A stretch of DNA of 64,000 bases from Halalkalibacter hemicellulosilyticusJCM 9152 (GCF_000513115.1 NZ_BAUU01000011.1:62001-126000); one strand, 5' to 3'; positions 8,209 to 19,294 are shown, counted from the first letter of the stretch. Made by a program: numbers and translations. Notes: generated by a model not told the origin, from the letters alone.

Positions 8209-10554
8209 ATGTTAAAATCTAAAGCACGGTGGAAGGTTGAAACACAGCCAGAAGAACGTGTTGAACAATTAGTTGGCAAGCTTCAAGTTGCACCATTAGT
8301 CGCTAAGCTACTGTTGAATAGAGGGATTGAAACTGTAGAGGCAGCCAAGAGATTTTTATATAAAGAAGAGATGAACTATCACGATCCATTTTTACTAGAT
8401 GATATGGATCGTCTAGTTGTGCGTGTAAAGGAAGCTATAGAGAAGCAGGAACGAATTTTGATATTCGGCGATTATGATGCCGATGGTGTAAGCAGTACAG
8501 CTCTCATGTATATCGCTTTGACATCATTAGGAGCATACGTCGATTACTACATACCGAACCGTTTTACAGAAGGGTATGGACCTAATGAGCCAGTCATTCG
8601 TCAAGCAAAAGAAGACGGTGTTGACCTCGTGATAACGGTTGATACTGGTATTGCCGCTGTTGATGTAGCACGTGTCGCTAAAGAAATAGAGCTTGATTTC
8701 ATCATCACCGATCATCATGAAGCTCCACCACAATTACCTGATGCATTGGCAATTGTGAATCCGAAGAAGCCAGGCTGTGAGTATCCATTTAAGGGGTTAG
8801 CAGGAGTCGGAGTCGTGCTAAAGGTAGTACAAGCCCTTCTAGGGCGTGTACCGACTGAATGGCTTGATATTGCTGTTATTGGGACTGTCGCTGATCTTGT
8901 TCCACTAATAGATGAAAATCGCCTTCTTGTTATGGAAGGATTACAAACACTACAGGAAACGTCGAGACCTGGCTTAATTGCTTTAAAGAAGAAGTGTGGC
9001 TTAGACGGTCAAGTTCTTCAATCGGATCATGTAGGGTTTGGTATCGGTCCGAGAATTAATGCAGCTGGTCGATTAGATTCCGCTGATCCAGCTGTCGAAT
9101 TATTACTGACAAATGATAGCGAAGAAGCGGAACAGCTAGCATTAGAAATTGACCGTTTAAATAAAGAGAGAAAGTCGATTGTTGCGACAATTGCCGATGC
9201 TGCCATTGCTAAAGTCGAATCTGAATTTCCAGCAAATGAAAATGAAGTGCTTGTCATTGCAGGTGAAGGATGGAACCCAGGTGTAATTGGTATTGTTGCA
9301 TCGCGATTAGTCGAACGCTACTATCGTCCAACAATCGTTTTAAGCATTGATGCAGAAAAAGGACTAGCAAAAGGGTCAGCTCGAAGCATTGAAGGCTTTG
9401 ATATGTTTGCAGAGTTATCAAAGAGCCGTGATATTTTGCCTCATTTCGGCGGTCATCCAATGGCTGCGGGTTTGACGATGAATGTAGTTGATGTTGATGA
9501 GCTAAGAGCACGCTTGCTCCAACAGGCAAAAGAAAGTTTAACAGAAGAAGATTTTAAGCCTGTAACAAAAGTAGACTTAATTGCAACCGTTGAAGAAGTA
9601 TCTGTTTCCGTTATTCAGCAGATGGAGAGATTAGCTCCATTTGGAGTAAACAATCCAACACCAAAAGTGATGCTAGAGAATGTCTCGCTTTCACAAATGA
9701 GGAAGATCGGCAGTGATTCAAACCACTTAAAAGTGTTATTTTCTCAAGCAGGAGCAAAGCTAGACGGCATCGGTTTTCATTTAGGGTATTTATTTGAGCA
9801 AATGACACATCAGGCGAAAGTTGCTGCTGTTGGAACGTTGTCGATTAATGAATGGAATGGTCACGTAAAGCCACAATTAATGCTAGAGGATTTGGCGGTT
9901 CATACTTGGCAGTTATTTGATTGGCGAAGTGCCCAACAGGCTAAATTGAAGGAGAGACTTCGGGAAATAGATGAAGAGGAACGCTTGTTAGTCGTATTTC
10001 AGAACGAGACAGTTGATGATTTAGCTCTTCATGACTTAGACGTGACGCTTGCTCATAACGTGAGGACGACAGACGAGCGTTATCTCGTATTACTTGATGC
10101 TCCTAAACATTTGCAACAGTTAAAGGAATTACTGAATCGAAAAGGGAAGCCAAGCAGAATCTATGTTGTGTTTCATCAAAAGGAGGATCATTTCTTCTCA
10201 ACTCAGCCTAATCGAGAGCAGTTTAAATGGTTTTATGCGTTTTTAATCAAACGAGCGACATTTCCATTAAATCGGAGTCATGATTTGGCGAAGCATAAAG
10301 GCTGGTCCAAGGGTACGGTAGAGTTTATGATAAAAGTGTTTTGTGAGCTAGGGTTTGCTACAATAGAAGGTGAGAGCTTAACAGTTGTTTCGAATCCAGA
10401 AAAGAAGCATTTAGAGGATTCTGCTAGCTTTAGACATAGATTAGAGCGAACGAAAATTGAGAATGAGCTTATTTATTCTTCCTACGATCAATTGAAGCTA
10501 TGGTTTGAACAAGAATTGGAATATGATCAAATGAAACTCAAGGAGACGGTGTAA
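8209..10554 (+). CDS. recJ: Single-stranded-DNA-specific exonuclease RecJ
   Basis: 5'-3' ssDNA exonuclease for recombination and mismatch/base-excision repair; 781 residues, typical of the long Firmicute form. Seen: DHH-domain metal motifs DYDADG (about 88-93) and DHH (168-170), TADLVP region, the DHHA1 motif GGHPMAAG (about 418-425), an OB-fold segment (about 460-560), and the extra C-terminal domain of Bacillus RecJ. The ATG at 8209 has AAGGGG seven bases upstream and a promoter in front; the longer reading from 8158 would start inside that promoter. Its TAA is one base before the apt ATG, with an AAGGAG site inside recJ, so recJ-apt are coupled. Confidence 0.96.
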   Translation: MLKSKARWKVETQPEERVEQLVGKLQVAPLVAKLLLNRGIETVEAAKRFLYKEEMNYHDPFLLDDMDRLVVRVKEAIEKQERILIFGDYDADGVSSTALMYIALTSLGAYVDYYIPNRFTEGYGPNEPVIRQAKEDGVDLVITVDTGIAAVDVARVAKEIELDFIITDHHEAPPQLPDALAIVNPKKPGCEYPFKGLAGVGVVLKVVQALLGRVPTEWLDIAVIGTVADLVPLIDENRLLVMEGLQTLQETSRPGLIALKKKCGLDGQVLQSDHVGFGIGPRINAAGRLDSADPAVELLLTNDSEEAEQLALEIDRLNKERKSIVATIADAAIAKVESEFPANENEVLVIAGEGWNPGVIGIVASRLVERYYRPTIVLSIDAEKGLAKGSARSIEGFDMFAELSKSRDILPHFGGHPMAAGLTMNVVDVDELRARLLQQAKESLTEEDFKPVTKVDLIATVEEVSVSVIQQMERLAPFGVNNPTPKVMLENVSLSQMRKIGSDSNHLKVLFSQAGAKLDGIGFHLGYLFEQMTHQAKVAAVGTLSINEWNGHVKPQLMLEDLAVHTWQLFDWRSAQQAKLKERLREIDEEERLLVVFQNETVDDLALHDLDVTLAHNVRTTDERYLVLLDAPKHLQQLKELLNRKGKPSRIYVVFHQKEDHFFSTQPNREQFKWFYAFLIKRATFPLNRSHDLAKHKGWSKGTVEFMIKVFCELGFATIEGESLTVVSNPEKKHLEDSASFRHRLERTKIENELIYSSYDQLKLWFEQELEYDQMKLKETV

Positions 10555-10555
10555 G

Positions 10556-11071
10556 ATGGATTTTAAACAATTTATTACGATTGTCGAGGACTATCCGAAA
10601 GAAGGTATTCGTTTTAAGGATATTACAACATTAATGCAAAACGGTGAAGCTTATAAAAAGGCCATTGATGAAATGGTTCAATTTGCTTCGCAGAAAAAGG
10701 CAGATGTTATTGTTGGACCTGAAGCGCGAGGATTTGTAGTTGGTTGTCCTATGTCATATGCGCTTGAAGCCGGGTTTGTTCCTGTTCGCAAACCAGGAAA
10801 ATTACCGCGTGAAGTAATTTCGCAAGGCTATGGGCTTGAATATGGGAAAGACGAATTAACACTACATCGCGATTCCATTCATAAAGGACAACGCGTCGTT
10901 ATTGCTGATGATTTATTGGCAACAGGCGGTACGATTGAAGCAACGATTAAATTAGTCGAGCAACTCGGTGGTGAAGTTGTTGGGATTGCGTTTATGATTG
11001 AATTAGGTTATCTAAATGGAAGAGAACGATTAAAAGGGTACGACGTCTTTTCATTAATGACATACAATTAA
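10556..11071 (+). CDS. apt: Adenine phosphoribosyltransferase
   Basis: Makes AMP from adenine and PRPP. It has 171 residues, close to family size. The PRPP-binding motif [13 protein letters not shown] (about 117-129) and the VGPEARGF and [10 protein letters not shown] loops are intact. It follows recJ with no gap and precedes relA, as in B. subtilis. A rho-independent terminator (about 11079-11111) separates it from relA. Confidence 0.97.
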   Translation: MDFKQFITIVEDYPKEGIRFKDITTLMQNGEAYKKAIDEMVQFASQKKADVIVGPEARGFVVGCPMSYALEAGFVPVRKPGKLPREVISQGYGLEYGKDELTLHRDSIHKGQRVVIADDLLATGGTIEATIKLVEQLGGEVVGIAFMIELGYLNGRERLKGYDVFSLMTYN

Positions 11072-11078
11072 GTAATTG

Positions 11079-11111
11079 AGGAAAGGTTCCGCATGTGTGG
11101 TGCCTTTTTCT
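11079..11111 (+). terminator. Terminator after apt
   Basis: AAAGG and CCGCA pair with TGTGG and CCTTT in order, followed by a T-rich run. Confidence 0.65.
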
Positions 11112-11282
11112 TATATTCATGTTGATTGTAACGTTTTGGTTAGAATCTTAGAGCTTTCTTAAAGAATTGTGCGTGTATGAAATGGTGAACTTCATAATTG
11201 TTTTCGATTTTTCTCTTTACATAAGCGACAAACTTCACCATAATATAAAGAAATATCGAATCGTAAAAAATTAGGTGATTCC

Positions 11283-13466
11283 ATGACTTTAGATCAAGTA
11301 TTAGAGCAAGCGGGTCTTTATTTAAATGAAAAAGATGTCGCTTTTATACGAAAGGCCTATGAATTTGCTGAAAGAGCCCATGATGGTCAATATCGTAAAT
11401 CCGGTGAACCATATATTTTGCATCCTATTCAAGTTGCAGGTATTGTTGTTGATCTTCAGCTTGATCCGAACTCAGTGGCAGCAGCATTTCTCCATGATGT
11501 TGTTGAAGATACGGATATTACCGTTGAGAAGATTGAAGAGGAATTCAACGATCAAGTCGCTATGCTCGTTGATGGTGTAACGAAGCTGAAGAAGTTTAAG
11601 TATAAGTCAAAGGAAGAGCAGCAAGCAGAAAACCATCGTAAAATGTTGATTGCAATGGCAAAGGACATACGTGTCATTATGATTAAACTTGCTGACCGAC
11701 TTCATAATATGAGAACGTTGAAGTTTATGCCACCACATAAACAGCAAATTACGTCAAATGAAACGCTGGAAATCTTTGCGCCACTTGCTCATCGATTAGG
11801 GATTTCGAAAATAAAGTGGGAGCTCGAAGATACTGCACTTCGCTATTTAGACCCACAGCAATATTACCGAATCGTTAACCTTATGAAACGAAAACGTGCG
11901 GAACGAGAGCAGTACCTTTCTGAAGTCATGGATACGATTAATGAAAATTTAGATGACGTACATGTAAAGGCAGAAATATCTGGACGACCGAAGCATATTT
12001 ATAGCATTTATCGGAAAATGAATTTACAGCATAAACAATTTAATGAAATCTATGATTTGTTAGCTGTTCGTATTATCGTTGAAAGTATTAAGGATTGCTA
12101 TGCCGTTCTTGGCGTAATTCATACATCATGGAAGCCGATGCCTGGTCGTTTTAAGGATTATATTGCGATGCCAAAGGCGAATATGTATCAATCCATTCAT
12201 ACGACAGTTGTCGGCCCTTATGGTGATCCATTAGAGGTTCAAATTCGAACGCAGGATATGCATCGAATAGCAGAATTCGGGGTTGCTGCTCACTGGGCTT
12301 ATAAGGAAGGCAAGACGATTAACCCAAATAAGAATACATTTGAGGATCGATTGACGTGGTTTAGAGATGTGATTGAATCACAAACGGATACGAATGATGC
12401 GCAGGAATTTATGGAATCATTGAAGATGGATTTGTTTTCAGATATGGTTTTTGTTTTTACGCCAAATGGTGATGTAATGGAGCTTCCACAAGGCTCGATT
12501 CCAATTGATTTTGCCTATCGTATTCATAGTGAGATCGGCAATCGCTGCATTGGAGCGAAAGTAAATGGCAAGATGGTTCCGCTTGATCACGAGTTAAATA
12601 CCGGTGATATTATTGAAGTGATGACATCGAAGCATTCATACGGACCAAGTCAGGATTGGTTGAAAATTGCTAAGTCGTCCCATGCGAAAAATAAAATTAG
12701 ACAATGGTTTAAAAAAGAACGTCGTGAAGAAAATATTGAAAAAGGTCGCGAATTAATTGAAAAGGAAATACGCGAACGTGATTTTGACGTGAAGGACGTT
12801 CTGACAGAAGAGAATATTGCTGATGCCGCTCATAAGTTTAGCTTTGTTGGTGAAGAGGATATGTTTGCTGCAACTGGTTATGGCGGTGTAAGTGTTAAGC
12901 AAATCGTTAATCGATTAACGGAAAAGCTGCAAAAGCAAATCGATCAAGAGCAAGAAGAACAATCATTGGCTGAAGCGATTTCTGATGTACAAACGAAGGG
13001 GACACAGAAAAAAGCAACCTCTGGTGTCCGTGTGAAAGGCGTAGATAATTTATTGACACGTTTATCACGCTGCTGTACTCCCGTACCTGGTGATGACATT
13101 ATCGGGTACATAACAAAAGGTCGTGGTGTATCTGTACATCGGGCAGATTGCCCTAATATTCGAAATGAGTCAGAGGATCGATTACTAGAAGTGGAGTGGG
13201 AAGGGAATCAGCGTGAAGGAAAAGCTTATAATGTTGACATTGAAATAACAGGCTTTGATCGCAATGGATTATTAAATGAAATCTTGTATGCTGTGTCTGA
13301 ATCACGAACCCCCATTAATAAAGTGTCGGGACAATCAGATCATCGACAAAAACTAGCAACAGTTCATTTAACGATTTCGATTACAAACATTGATCATTTG
13401 CATAAGATTGTTGAAAAGATTAAACAGCTACGGGATATTTATTCCGTTCGCAGAGTGACACATTAA
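11283..13466 (+). CDS. relA: Bifunctional (p)ppGpp synthetase/hydrolase Rel
   Basis: Makes and degrades the stringent-response alarmone (p)ppGpp. It has 727 residues and full Rel architecture: hydrolase HD domain with His71-Asp72 (HDVVEDT) and RLHNMRTL, synthetase domain with GRFKDYIAMPKANMYQSIHT (YQSIHT near 302), TGS domain (about 390-450), the Cys-rich zinc-finger-like CCTPVPGDDIIGY (about 600) and a C-terminal ACT domain (about 650-727). Hydrolase and synthetase motifs are both intact, so it should be bifunctional. It lies about 210 bp after apt, with its own likely promoter, and runs into dtd (33-bp gap). Confidence 0.97.
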   Translation: MTLDQVLEQAGLYLNEKDVAFIRKAYEFAERAHDGQYRKSGEPYILHPIQVAGIVVDLQLDPNSVAAAFLHDVVEDTDITVEKIEEEFNDQVAMLVDGVTKLKKFKYKSKEEQQAENHRKMLIAMAKDIRVIMIKLADRLHNMRTLKFMPPHKQQITSNETLEIFAPLAHRLGISKIKWELEDTALRYLDPQQYYRIVNLMKRKRAEREQYLSEVMDTINENLDDVHVKAEISGRPKHIYSIYRKMNLQHKQFNEIYDLLAVRIIVESIKDCYAVLGVIHTSWKPMPGRFKDYIAMPKANMYQSIHTTVVGPYGDPLEVQIRTQDMHRIAEFGVAAHWAYKEGKTINPNKNTFEDRLTWFRDVIESQTDTNDAQEFMESLKMDLFSDMVFVFTPNGDVMELPQGSIPIDFAYRIHSEIGNRCIGAKVNGKMVPLDHELNTGDIIEVMTSKHSYGPSQDWLKIAKSSHAKNKIRQWFKKERREENIEKGRELIEKEIRERDFDVKDVLTEENIADAAHKFSFVGEEDMFAATGYGGVSVKQIVNRLTEKLQKQIDQEQEEQSLAEAISDVQTKGTQKKATSGVRVKGVDNLLTRLSRCCTPVPGDDIIGYITKGRGVSVHRADCPNIRNESEDRLLEVEWEGNQREGKAYNVDIEITGFDRNGLLNEILYAVSESRTPINKVSGQSDHRQKLATVHLTISITNIDHLHKIVEKIKQLRDIYSVRRVTH

Positions 13467-13498
13467 GGTAAGGTTTTGTGTAGTAAGGAGAAGGAACG

Positions 13499-13939
13499 AT
13501 GAAAGTTGTATTACAACGTACGAAGGAAGCAGCAGTACATGTTGATGGAGAATGTGTTGGAAGCATCAAACGTGGGGTGATGCTTTTAGTCGGAGTAACC
13601 CACGATGATACGATCGAGGATGCAGTGTATTTAGCGGAAAAAATAGCACATCTTCGTATATTTGAGGACAAAAATGGAAAAATGAATCATTCTTTAAAGG
13701 ATGTAAGTGGAGAAGCGTTATCTGTTTCGCAATTCACATTGTATGGTGATACTCGTAAAGGTAGAAGACCAAACTTTATGAATGCAGCAAAGCCAAATGA
13801 TGCTATTGAATTGTACAAGCATTTTAATCAGCTTTTGCAAGAAATGGGCATACATGTAGAAACGGGGACGTTCGGAGCAATGATGGATGTTTCATTAGTG
13901 AATGATGGGCCTGTTACATTTATTTTAGAAAGCAAATAG
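13499..13939 (+). CDS. dtd: D-aminoacyl-tRNA deacylase
   Basis: Removes D-amino acids (and glycine from tRNA-Ala) wrongly charged to tRNA. It has 146 residues, the normal size. The [17 protein letters not shown] motif and the C-terminal [11 protein letters not shown] signature (the cross-subunit GP pair) are present. Start ATG with AAGGAGAAGGA upstream; 33 bases after relA, so likely in the same transcript. Confidence 0.96.
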   Translation: MKVVLQRTKEAAVHVDGECVGSIKRGVMLLVGVTHDDTIEDAVYLAEKIAHLRIFEDKNGKMNHSLKDVSGEALSVSQFTLYGDTRKGRRPNFMNAAKPNDAIELYKHFNQLLQEMGIHVETGTFGAMMDVSLVNDGPVTFILESK

Positions 13940-13994
13940 AATGTAACTTTTCCTCTGTTTTAGGACAAGCTAGTAAAAAACGGAGGAATAAGAA

Positions 13995-14156
13995 ATGCGC
14001 TCTAATAAAAGGCAGCTTGCTCAACAAAAGGCCGGACCATTGTTTCAAATGAATGCTCATAATGAGAAGCAGGATTGTAGCATAGAGCTAACTTGTGAGT
14101 TGGGTTTGTCCCGCGAAGAAGTTCAGCAATTGAAAAAGCAGCTTTCTCGTAATTAA
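13995..14156 (+). CDS. Small conserved-looking hypothetical protein, 53 residues
   Basis: ATG with GGAGG eight bases upstream and a clean 53-codon frame (MRSNKRQLAQQKAGPLF to QQLKKQLSRN). It is charged and probably soluble; the C-terminal half (LTCELGLSREEVQQLKKQL) could fold as two helices and carries two cysteines. It sits between dtd and the hisS T-box leader. B. subtilis also has a tiny unknown gene (yrzK) in this region, but I cannot show homology. Codon use and ribosome site favour a real gene; function unknown. Confidence 0.6.
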   Translation: MRSNKRQLAQQKAGPLFQMNAHNEKQDCSIELTCELGLSREEVQQLKKQLSRN

Positions 14157-14224
14157 GCATTGACAGGTGATTGGACAATTCGTATGATGTATACATCATC
14201 ATTTTGAATCCAGTGAAGAGGAAG

Positions 14225-14465
14225 AGTAATTAAGAGATCAAGTAGTCTAGAGAGGAAAGGTCGCGGCTGAGAGCCTTCCCTATTTGTCTTAATGAAAGAA
14301 CACCTCTGAGGAGTTTCTCTGAACGTCTTCAGGTTAGTAGGAGAAAACGTGAACAGGCGTTAACTGTTTAAAGTGGAAGCATAGGCTTCAAGTAAGGGTG
14401 GCACCACGGGTATAACTCTCGTCCCTGATGTATGATTAGGCATCAGTGGCGGGAGTTTTTTATAT
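14225..14465 (+). promoter_or_regulatory. T-box leader of hisS-aspS
   Basis: Long leader with the conserved T-box AGGGTGGCACCACGGG (14395-14410) and a terminator made of ACTCTCGTCCCTGATG (14415-14430) / CATCAGTGGCGGGAGT (14441-14456) plus T-run. An AAGTA turn motif near 14239 faces GAACACC (14298-14304), making CAC (14301-14303), a His codon, the likely specifier. Uncharged tRNA would stabilise the antiterminator and raise hisS-aspS expression. Confidence 0.9.
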
Positions 14466-14489
14466 TTTTTTGAAAAAAGGAGTGAGAGA

Positions 14490-15758
14490 ATGAGTATTCA
14501 TATTCCACGTGGGACACAGGATATTTTACCTGGTGACGTAGAGTTATGGCAATACATAGAAGTGAAGGCAAAAGAGGTGTGCCGCACGTATCATTATAAA
14601 GAAATTCGTACACCGATATTTGAACATACGGAGCTGTTTCAACGTGGTGTCGGTGATACGACAGACATCGTTCAAAAGGAAATGTACACATTCACTGATC
14701 GTGGTGATCGAAGTATGACGCTTCGCCCTGAGGGGACTGCAGGGGTTGCGCGTTCGTTCGTTGAGAAGAAGATGTTTGGAAATCCGAATCAACCTGTTAA
14801 GCTTTATTACCAAGGGCCAATGTTTCGCTATGAACGTCCTCAATCAGGACGAATGCGGCAGTTTGTTCAATTCGGTGTTGAAGCGATTGGTAGTGCAGAT
14901 CCGGCGATTGATGCGGAGGTATTGGCATTGGCGATGAGCATTTATGAAGAGCTTGGATTAACAGATGTCAAGCTCATCTTAAATAGCTTAGGAGATAAGG
15001 AAAGCCGTGATGCACATCGTCAGGCTTTAATTGAACATTTTAAACCACACATACAAGAATTTTGTGCAGATTGTCAATCAAGATTGGAGAAAAATCCGTT
15101 ACGTATTCTAGATTGTAAGAAGGATCGTGAGCATCCATTAATGCAATCAGCGCCTTCCATTCTCGATCATCTTAATGATGAATCGAAAGCTTACTTTGAA
15201 AAGGTTCGTCACCTTTTAGATCAATTAGGTATTCGGTATGAGGTCGATCCAACACTCGTTCGTGGGCTTGACTATTATTATCATACGGCTTTTGAAATTA
15301 TGGCTGATGGTGAAGGTTTTGGTGCTATTACAACACTTTGTGGTGGTGGTCGATACACAGGGCTAGTTGAGGATTTAGGTGGTCCTTCTACACCAGGAAT
15401 TGGGTTTGCATTTAGTATTGAACGTTTGATTATGGCTTTAAAAGCCAAAGGATTGGATAAGCCGTCTGTAGAAACGCTTGATTGCTTTATTGTAGCGCTT
15501 GGAGATGAGGCAATGGATAAGGCAGCAAAGCTTCTTTATCAATTGCGTAAAGCTGGAGTAAGCTGTGATAAAGACTATCTTGATCGCAAAATGAAAGCAC
15601 AATTTAAAGCGGCAGATCGCTATCAAGCTCGTTATACAGCTATTTTAGGTGAAAATGAATTAGATCAAGGGATTATTAACGTAAAAGAAATGGAAACAGG
15701 CAAACAAAAAGAAGTAGCTTTAACAGAATTTATTGATTACATGCAGGAACAACGATAA
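14490..15758 (+). CDS. hisS: Histidyl-tRNA synthetase
   Basis: Class II synthetase, 422 residues, normal length. Motif 1 near [21 protein letters not shown], motif 2 [15 protein letters not shown], the histidine-specific [15 protein letters not shown] and GGGRYTGL loops, motif 3 [11 protein letters not shown], and a C-terminal anticodon-binding domain (about 325-420) are all present. ATG follows AAAAGGAG. It is controlled by the T-box just upstream and is 12 bases from aspS. Confidence 0.98.
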   Translation: MSIHIPRGTQDILPGDVELWQYIEVKAKEVCRTYHYKEIRTPIFEHTELFQRGVGDTTDIVQKEMYTFTDRGDRSMTLRPEGTAGVARSFVEKKMFGNPNQPVKLYYQGPMFRYERPQSGRMRQFVQFGVEAIGSADPAIDAEVLALAMSIYEELGLTDVKLILNSLGDKESRDAHRQALIEHFKPHIQEFCADCQSRLEKNPLRILDCKKDREHPLMQSAPSILDHLNDESKAYFEKVRHLLDQLGIRYEVDPTLVRGLDYYYHTAFEIMADGEGFGAITTLCGGGRYTGLVEDLGGPSTPGIGFAFSIERLIMALKAKGLDKPSVETLDCFIVALGDEAMDKAAKLLYQLRKAGVSCDKDYLDRKMKAQFKAADRYQARYTAILGENELDQGIINVKEMETGKQKEVALTEFIDYMQEQR

Positions 15759-15770
15759 GGAGGAAGAAAG

Positions 15771-17558
15771 ATGAGTCAGAGAACACATCATTGTGGTAAC
15801 ATTCGTGAAGAACAGGTAGGGGAAGTCGTATCGTTAAAAGGCTGGGTTCAACGCCGTCGTGATCTAGGACAAGTCGTATTTTTAGATTTACGTGATCGTT
15901 CAGGAATTGTTCAAGTCGTTTTTAGCCCAGAAGTAAATAAGGATGCCTTAGCTATTGCTGATCGTGTTCGAAATGAATATGTCTTAGAGCTAGAGGGCAA
16001 GGTTGTCAAGCGTGATCCAAGTACGGTTAATGAAAAACTCGAAACAGGTACGATTGAGATTCATGCGACATCTGTAACTATTTTAAATGCTTCAAAATCA
16101 TTACCGTTCCAAATTGAAGCCGATACGGACGCTTCGGAAGATATTCGATTAAAGTACCGTTATTTGGATTTGCGTCGTCCTGACATGCAAGAGACGATGA
16201 TTCTACGTCATAAAACGACAAAGCTTATTCGTGATTTCTTAGATGAGAAAGCGTTCCTTGAAATTGAAACACCGATGCTAACGAAAAGCACACCAGAAGG
16301 AGCGCGTGATTATTTAGTTCCAAGCCGTGTTCATCATGGTGAATTTTATGCGTTACCACAATCACCGCAATTATTTAAACAAATGCTTATGGTTTCAGGA
16401 TTTGAGCGTTATTTCCAAGTTGTTCGCTGTTTCCGTGATGAAGATTTACGAGCAGATCGTCAGCCTGAATTTACACAAGTGGATATTGAGACTTCCTTTA
16501 TGGATAAGGAAGAGCTACTAGCCATGGCTGAAGAAATGATGGCAAAAGTATTAAAAGAATTAAAAGGAGTAGAGGTAACAACCCCATTCCCTCGACTAAC
16601 GTATGATGAAGCTATGAATCGATTTGGGTCAGACAAGCCTGATGTTCGTTTTGATATGGAGCTTGTTGAACTATCTGAGATTGTAAAGGATGCTAACTTT
16701 AAAGTATTCCAAGGAGCCATTGCTGGTGGAGGAATTGTAAAAGGGTTAAACTTAAAAGGAGGAGCAGATAAGCTTTCTCGTAAAGAAATTGATGGACTAA
16801 CGGATTTTGTGAAGCAATACGGAGCAAAAGGATTAGCCTGGCTTAAAGTCGAAGAGGATGGCCTAAAAGGACCGATTGCAAAATTCTTTGAAGAAGACGT
16901 TCAAGCAGCGATGAAGGCTGCATTAAATGCTGAAGCTGGTGACTTATTGTTCTTCGGTGCTGACAAGCATCAAGTTGTTTTCGATAGCTTAGGAGCTCTT
17001 CGTCTCCGCTTCGGGAAAGAGTTTGGTTTAATTGATGAAACGAAATTCAATTTCTTATGGGTCGTTGATTTCCCGTTAGTCGAGTATGATGAAGCGGCAA
17101 AACGCTATGTAGCATTGCATCACCCATTCACAAGTCCACGTCAAGAAGACCTTGGATTGCTTGAAACAGACCCAGCAAGTGTCCGGGCAAATGCGTATGA
17201 CCTTGTCTTAAATGGATATGAGCTTGGTGGTGGATCACAACGTATTTATCAGCGTAATGTACAAGAGCAAATGTTTAAGGCACTAGGTTTTACGGAGGAA
17301 CAAGCGAAAGAAGAATTTGGGTTCTTACTTGAGGCATTTGAATATGGTACACCTCCACATGGAGGGATTGCCTTTGGATTAGATCGTCTTGTTATGTTGC
17401 TTGCTGGACGGACAAACTTACGAGATACGATTGCTTTCCCGAAAACAGCAAGTGCGAGTGATTTATTAACGGATGCTCCTGGTGAAGTAAGTGTTGAACA
17501 ATTAATTGATTTAAATTTATCAATTATTGGTAAGAAGGTTGAGCGTACAGAAGGATAG
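15771..17558 (+). CDS. aspS: Aspartyl-tRNA synthetase
   Basis: Class II synthetase, 595 residues, bacterial type: N-terminal OB anticodon domain (about 1-110), catalytic core with motif 2 [20 protein letters not shown], the bacterial GAD insert (about 290-420) and motif 3 [19 protein letters not shown] follows AAGGAGGAA, 12 bases after hisS. The hisS-aspS pair is a classic Firmicute operon sharing one T-box leader. A strong terminator follows. Confidence 0.98.
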   Translation: MSQRTHHCGNIREEQVGEVVSLKGWVQRRRDLGQVVFLDLRDRSGIVQVVFSPEVNKDALAIADRVRNEYVLELEGKVVKRDPSTVNEKLETGTIEIHATSVTILNASKSLPFQIEADTDASEDIRLKYRYLDLRRPDMQETMILRHKTTKLIRDFLDEKAFLEIETPMLTKSTPEGARDYLVPSRVHHGEFYALPQSPQLFKQMLMVSGFERYFQVVRCFRDEDLRADRQPEFTQVDIETSFMDKEELLAMAEEMMAKVLKELKGVEVTTPFPRLTYDEAMNRFGSDKPDVRFDMELVELSEIVKDANFKVFQGAIAGGGIVKGLNLKGGADKLSRKEIDGLTDFVKQYGAKGLAWLKVEEDGLKGPIAKFFEEDVQAAMKAALNAEAGDLLFFGADKHQVVFDSLGALRLRFGKEFGLIDETKFNFLWVVDFPLVEYDEAAKRYVALHHPFTSPRQEDLGLLETDPASVRANAYDLVLNGYELGGGSQRIYQRNVQEQMFKALGFTEEQAKEEFGFLLEAFEYGTPPHGGIAFGLDRLVMLLAGRTNLRDTIAFPKTASASDLLTDAPGEVSVEQLIDLNLSIIGKKVERTEG

Positions 17559-17571
17559 ACGTGTAGAGATA

Positions 17572-17617
17572 GTTGTCTCATTTGCTCTAAGATTAGAGCA
17601 ATGAGACAACTTCTTTC
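17572..17617 (+). terminator. Terminator after aspS
   Basis: GTTGTCTCATTTGCTCTAA (17572-17590) pairs with TTAGAGCAATGAGACAAC (17593-17610) with one bulge, followed by TTCTTTC. Confidence 0.85.
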
Positions 17618-17669
17618 AAATTTTAAGAGCAAAGATAGAGAAGCGTGTAGCAGAGGTAGGGGATTATCG

Positions 17670-18899
17670 ATGATACAAGTGGGGTTAATTGGCTATGGAA
17701 CTGTTGGGAGTGGTGTTTATGAGCGTATACATCAGTCAGAGGAATTAGAATTATTACTTGGTGAGCCAATTGAAGTGAAGGCTATTTTAGTTAAAGATCG
17801 GCAAAAGCAGAGAGCGACACATATTCCGGCTATTGTGACGACAAAGTGGGAGCAGTTTTGTGAAGTGGCGCATTATGATGTTATTTTTGAGGCAATCGGT
17901 GGAATTGAGTCTGCTTTTTTCTATTCAAAGCATTGGCTTCAAAAAGGGGTTCCAGTCATAACCGCTAATAAAAAGCTCGTTGCTGAAAAAGGAAAAGAGC
18001 TTGAGGAAGTGGCTTGCAAGCAACAGACGTATTACGGGTATGAAGCATCGGTTGGCGGTGGTATTCCAATTATTAATGCATTAAAGGGAACTTTGAGCGC
18101 CACTTCTATTTCTCGCGTTTCAGGAATTTTGAATGGGACGACTAACTATGTACTGACCGAGATGACCGAGCATAATCGCTTCTTAGCAGAAGCGTTAACT
18201 GATGCCAGAGAAAAAGGCTATACAGAATCAAATCCGAGTGAAGATTTAGACGGGTATGATTCATGGTATAAAATTCGTATATTAAGCCGTCTTTGCTTTG
18301 GAGAGTGGCCGAATGGGTTGCAGCTTATTCGTAAGGGTATATCAGAATTAGAGGATTGGCATGTTGAAGTTGGAGAGAAATTTGGTTTTACAATAAAGCT
18401 AATAGGAGAAGCATGGAAGCAGGGCGACTCGATTGTTGGTGGCGTATATCCTGCATTCTTATGTCAATCGGAGCAACTTACTTATGTGAATGGAGTCACA
18501 AATGGAATATCGATCGAAGGCGACCAAATTGATCAGTTATTATTTATTGGTCCTGGTGCCGGAAAGGATGCAACAGCTAATAGCATGATTGAAGACTTTC
18601 TTTTCCATAATCGGTTCGGTTCATGGCAGCGTTCCTATTCATCTTCATCTCTAGTAGAGCACCCGTATACACATATGTTAGTCTGTGTCACACACACTCA
18701 AAGAGAAAAGGCTCTACAGTGGGTGAAGGAAACCGGTGTTGAAGTGATAGATACGTATACGCATCATGATGGGGAAGGCTGGATTATCGCCAATTGGATC
18801 AAAGGTAATCTGCCATTCCCACATTATCCAATTTACGGTGATGTTTCTTTAAGAAAGCGAGTCAAAGCCTTATATTCAGCGCAATTCGGGACGATCTAG
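17670..18899 (+). CDS. hom: Homoserine dehydrogenase (divergent)
   Basis: Reduces aspartate semialdehyde to homoserine for Thr/Met synthesis. It has 409 residues. N-terminal NAD(P) fold with GLIGYGTVGSGVY, the VITANKKLV motif (Lys of the catalytic region), YEASVGGGIPII and GILNGTTNYVLTEM are clear. The segment after it reads NPSEDLDGYDSWYKIRIL where most family members have a DxxGxDAAxKLAIL pattern, so the substrate loop is unusual. The C-terminal 80 residues may be a weak ACT-like domain. ATG 17670 is preceded by AGGGG; an upstream in-frame start would lie in the aspS terminator. It is not next to thrC/thrB, so it may be a second Hom rather than the main one. Confidence 0.83.
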   Translation: MIQVGLIGYGTVGSGVYERIHQSEELELLLGEPIEVKAILVKDRQKQRATHIPAIVTTKWEQFCEVAHYDVIFEAIGGIESAFFYSKHWLQKGVPVITANKKLVAEKGKELEEVACKQQTYYGYEASVGGGIPIINALKGTLSATSISRVSGILNGTTNYVLTEMTEHNRFLAEALTDAREKGYTESNPSEDLDGYDSWYKIRILSRLCFGEWPNGLQLIRKGISELEDWHVEVGEKFGFTIKLIGEAWKQGDSIVGGVYPAFLCQSEQLTYVNGVTNGISIEGDQIDQLLFIGPGAGKDATANSMIEDFLFHNRFGSWQRSYSSSSLVEHPYTHMLVCVTHTQREKALQWVKETGVEVIDTYTHHDGEGWIIANWIKGNLPFPHYPIYGDVSLRKRVKALYSAQFGTI

Positions 18900-19181
18900 T
18901 TTTAGTTGTTTATAAGCATTTAATAATGAAGTAGGTTCTTCTTTAATATAGAAAGTCCGTACTCCATTTGCAGTGTGTAAATATAAAAAGCCCATATCCT
19001 GCGAGTGAGGCTTCTTTCGATACGAAATATCAAAAATCGAAGTAAGTGGGAAACGTTCTTGTTTGACGGTTATACATTCATCGTATAATTTCAATTCATA
19101 GACCGTTTCAACTATGACTTTCTCTGTCCACTTTATTTGTTGCTTAATTTCAACACAAGGCTGAGTAGCTAGCAAATCCAT
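18876..19181 (-). CDS. Hypothetical protein, 101 residues
   Basis: Convergent with hom and overlapping its end by 24 bp. The sequence alternates short beta-like stretches (VETVYELKLYDECITVKQ, GFLYLHTANGVRTFYI) with a C-terminal helix (SLLNAYKQLKL), a pattern reminiscent of bacterial PH-like domains, but I do not recognise the family with confidence. The ATG at 19181 was chosen over GTG 19190 because GTGAGG lies at a normal distance from it. Soluble, no signal peptide. Confidence 0.65.
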   Translation of the reverse strand: MDLLATQPCVEIKQQIKWTEKVIVETVYELKLYDECITVKQERFPLTSIFDISYRKKPHSQDMGFLYLHTANGVRTFYIKEEPTSLLNAYKQLKLDRPELR

Positions 19182-19294
19182 GAATGACACCTCACTGAAT
19201 GATTGTTCTGTTATAAGTGTATCATAACTTAAAATGGATTGCTTTTTTTGACATCATAGAAATGTTACATAATAAGTGATGAAAGGAGAATAGA

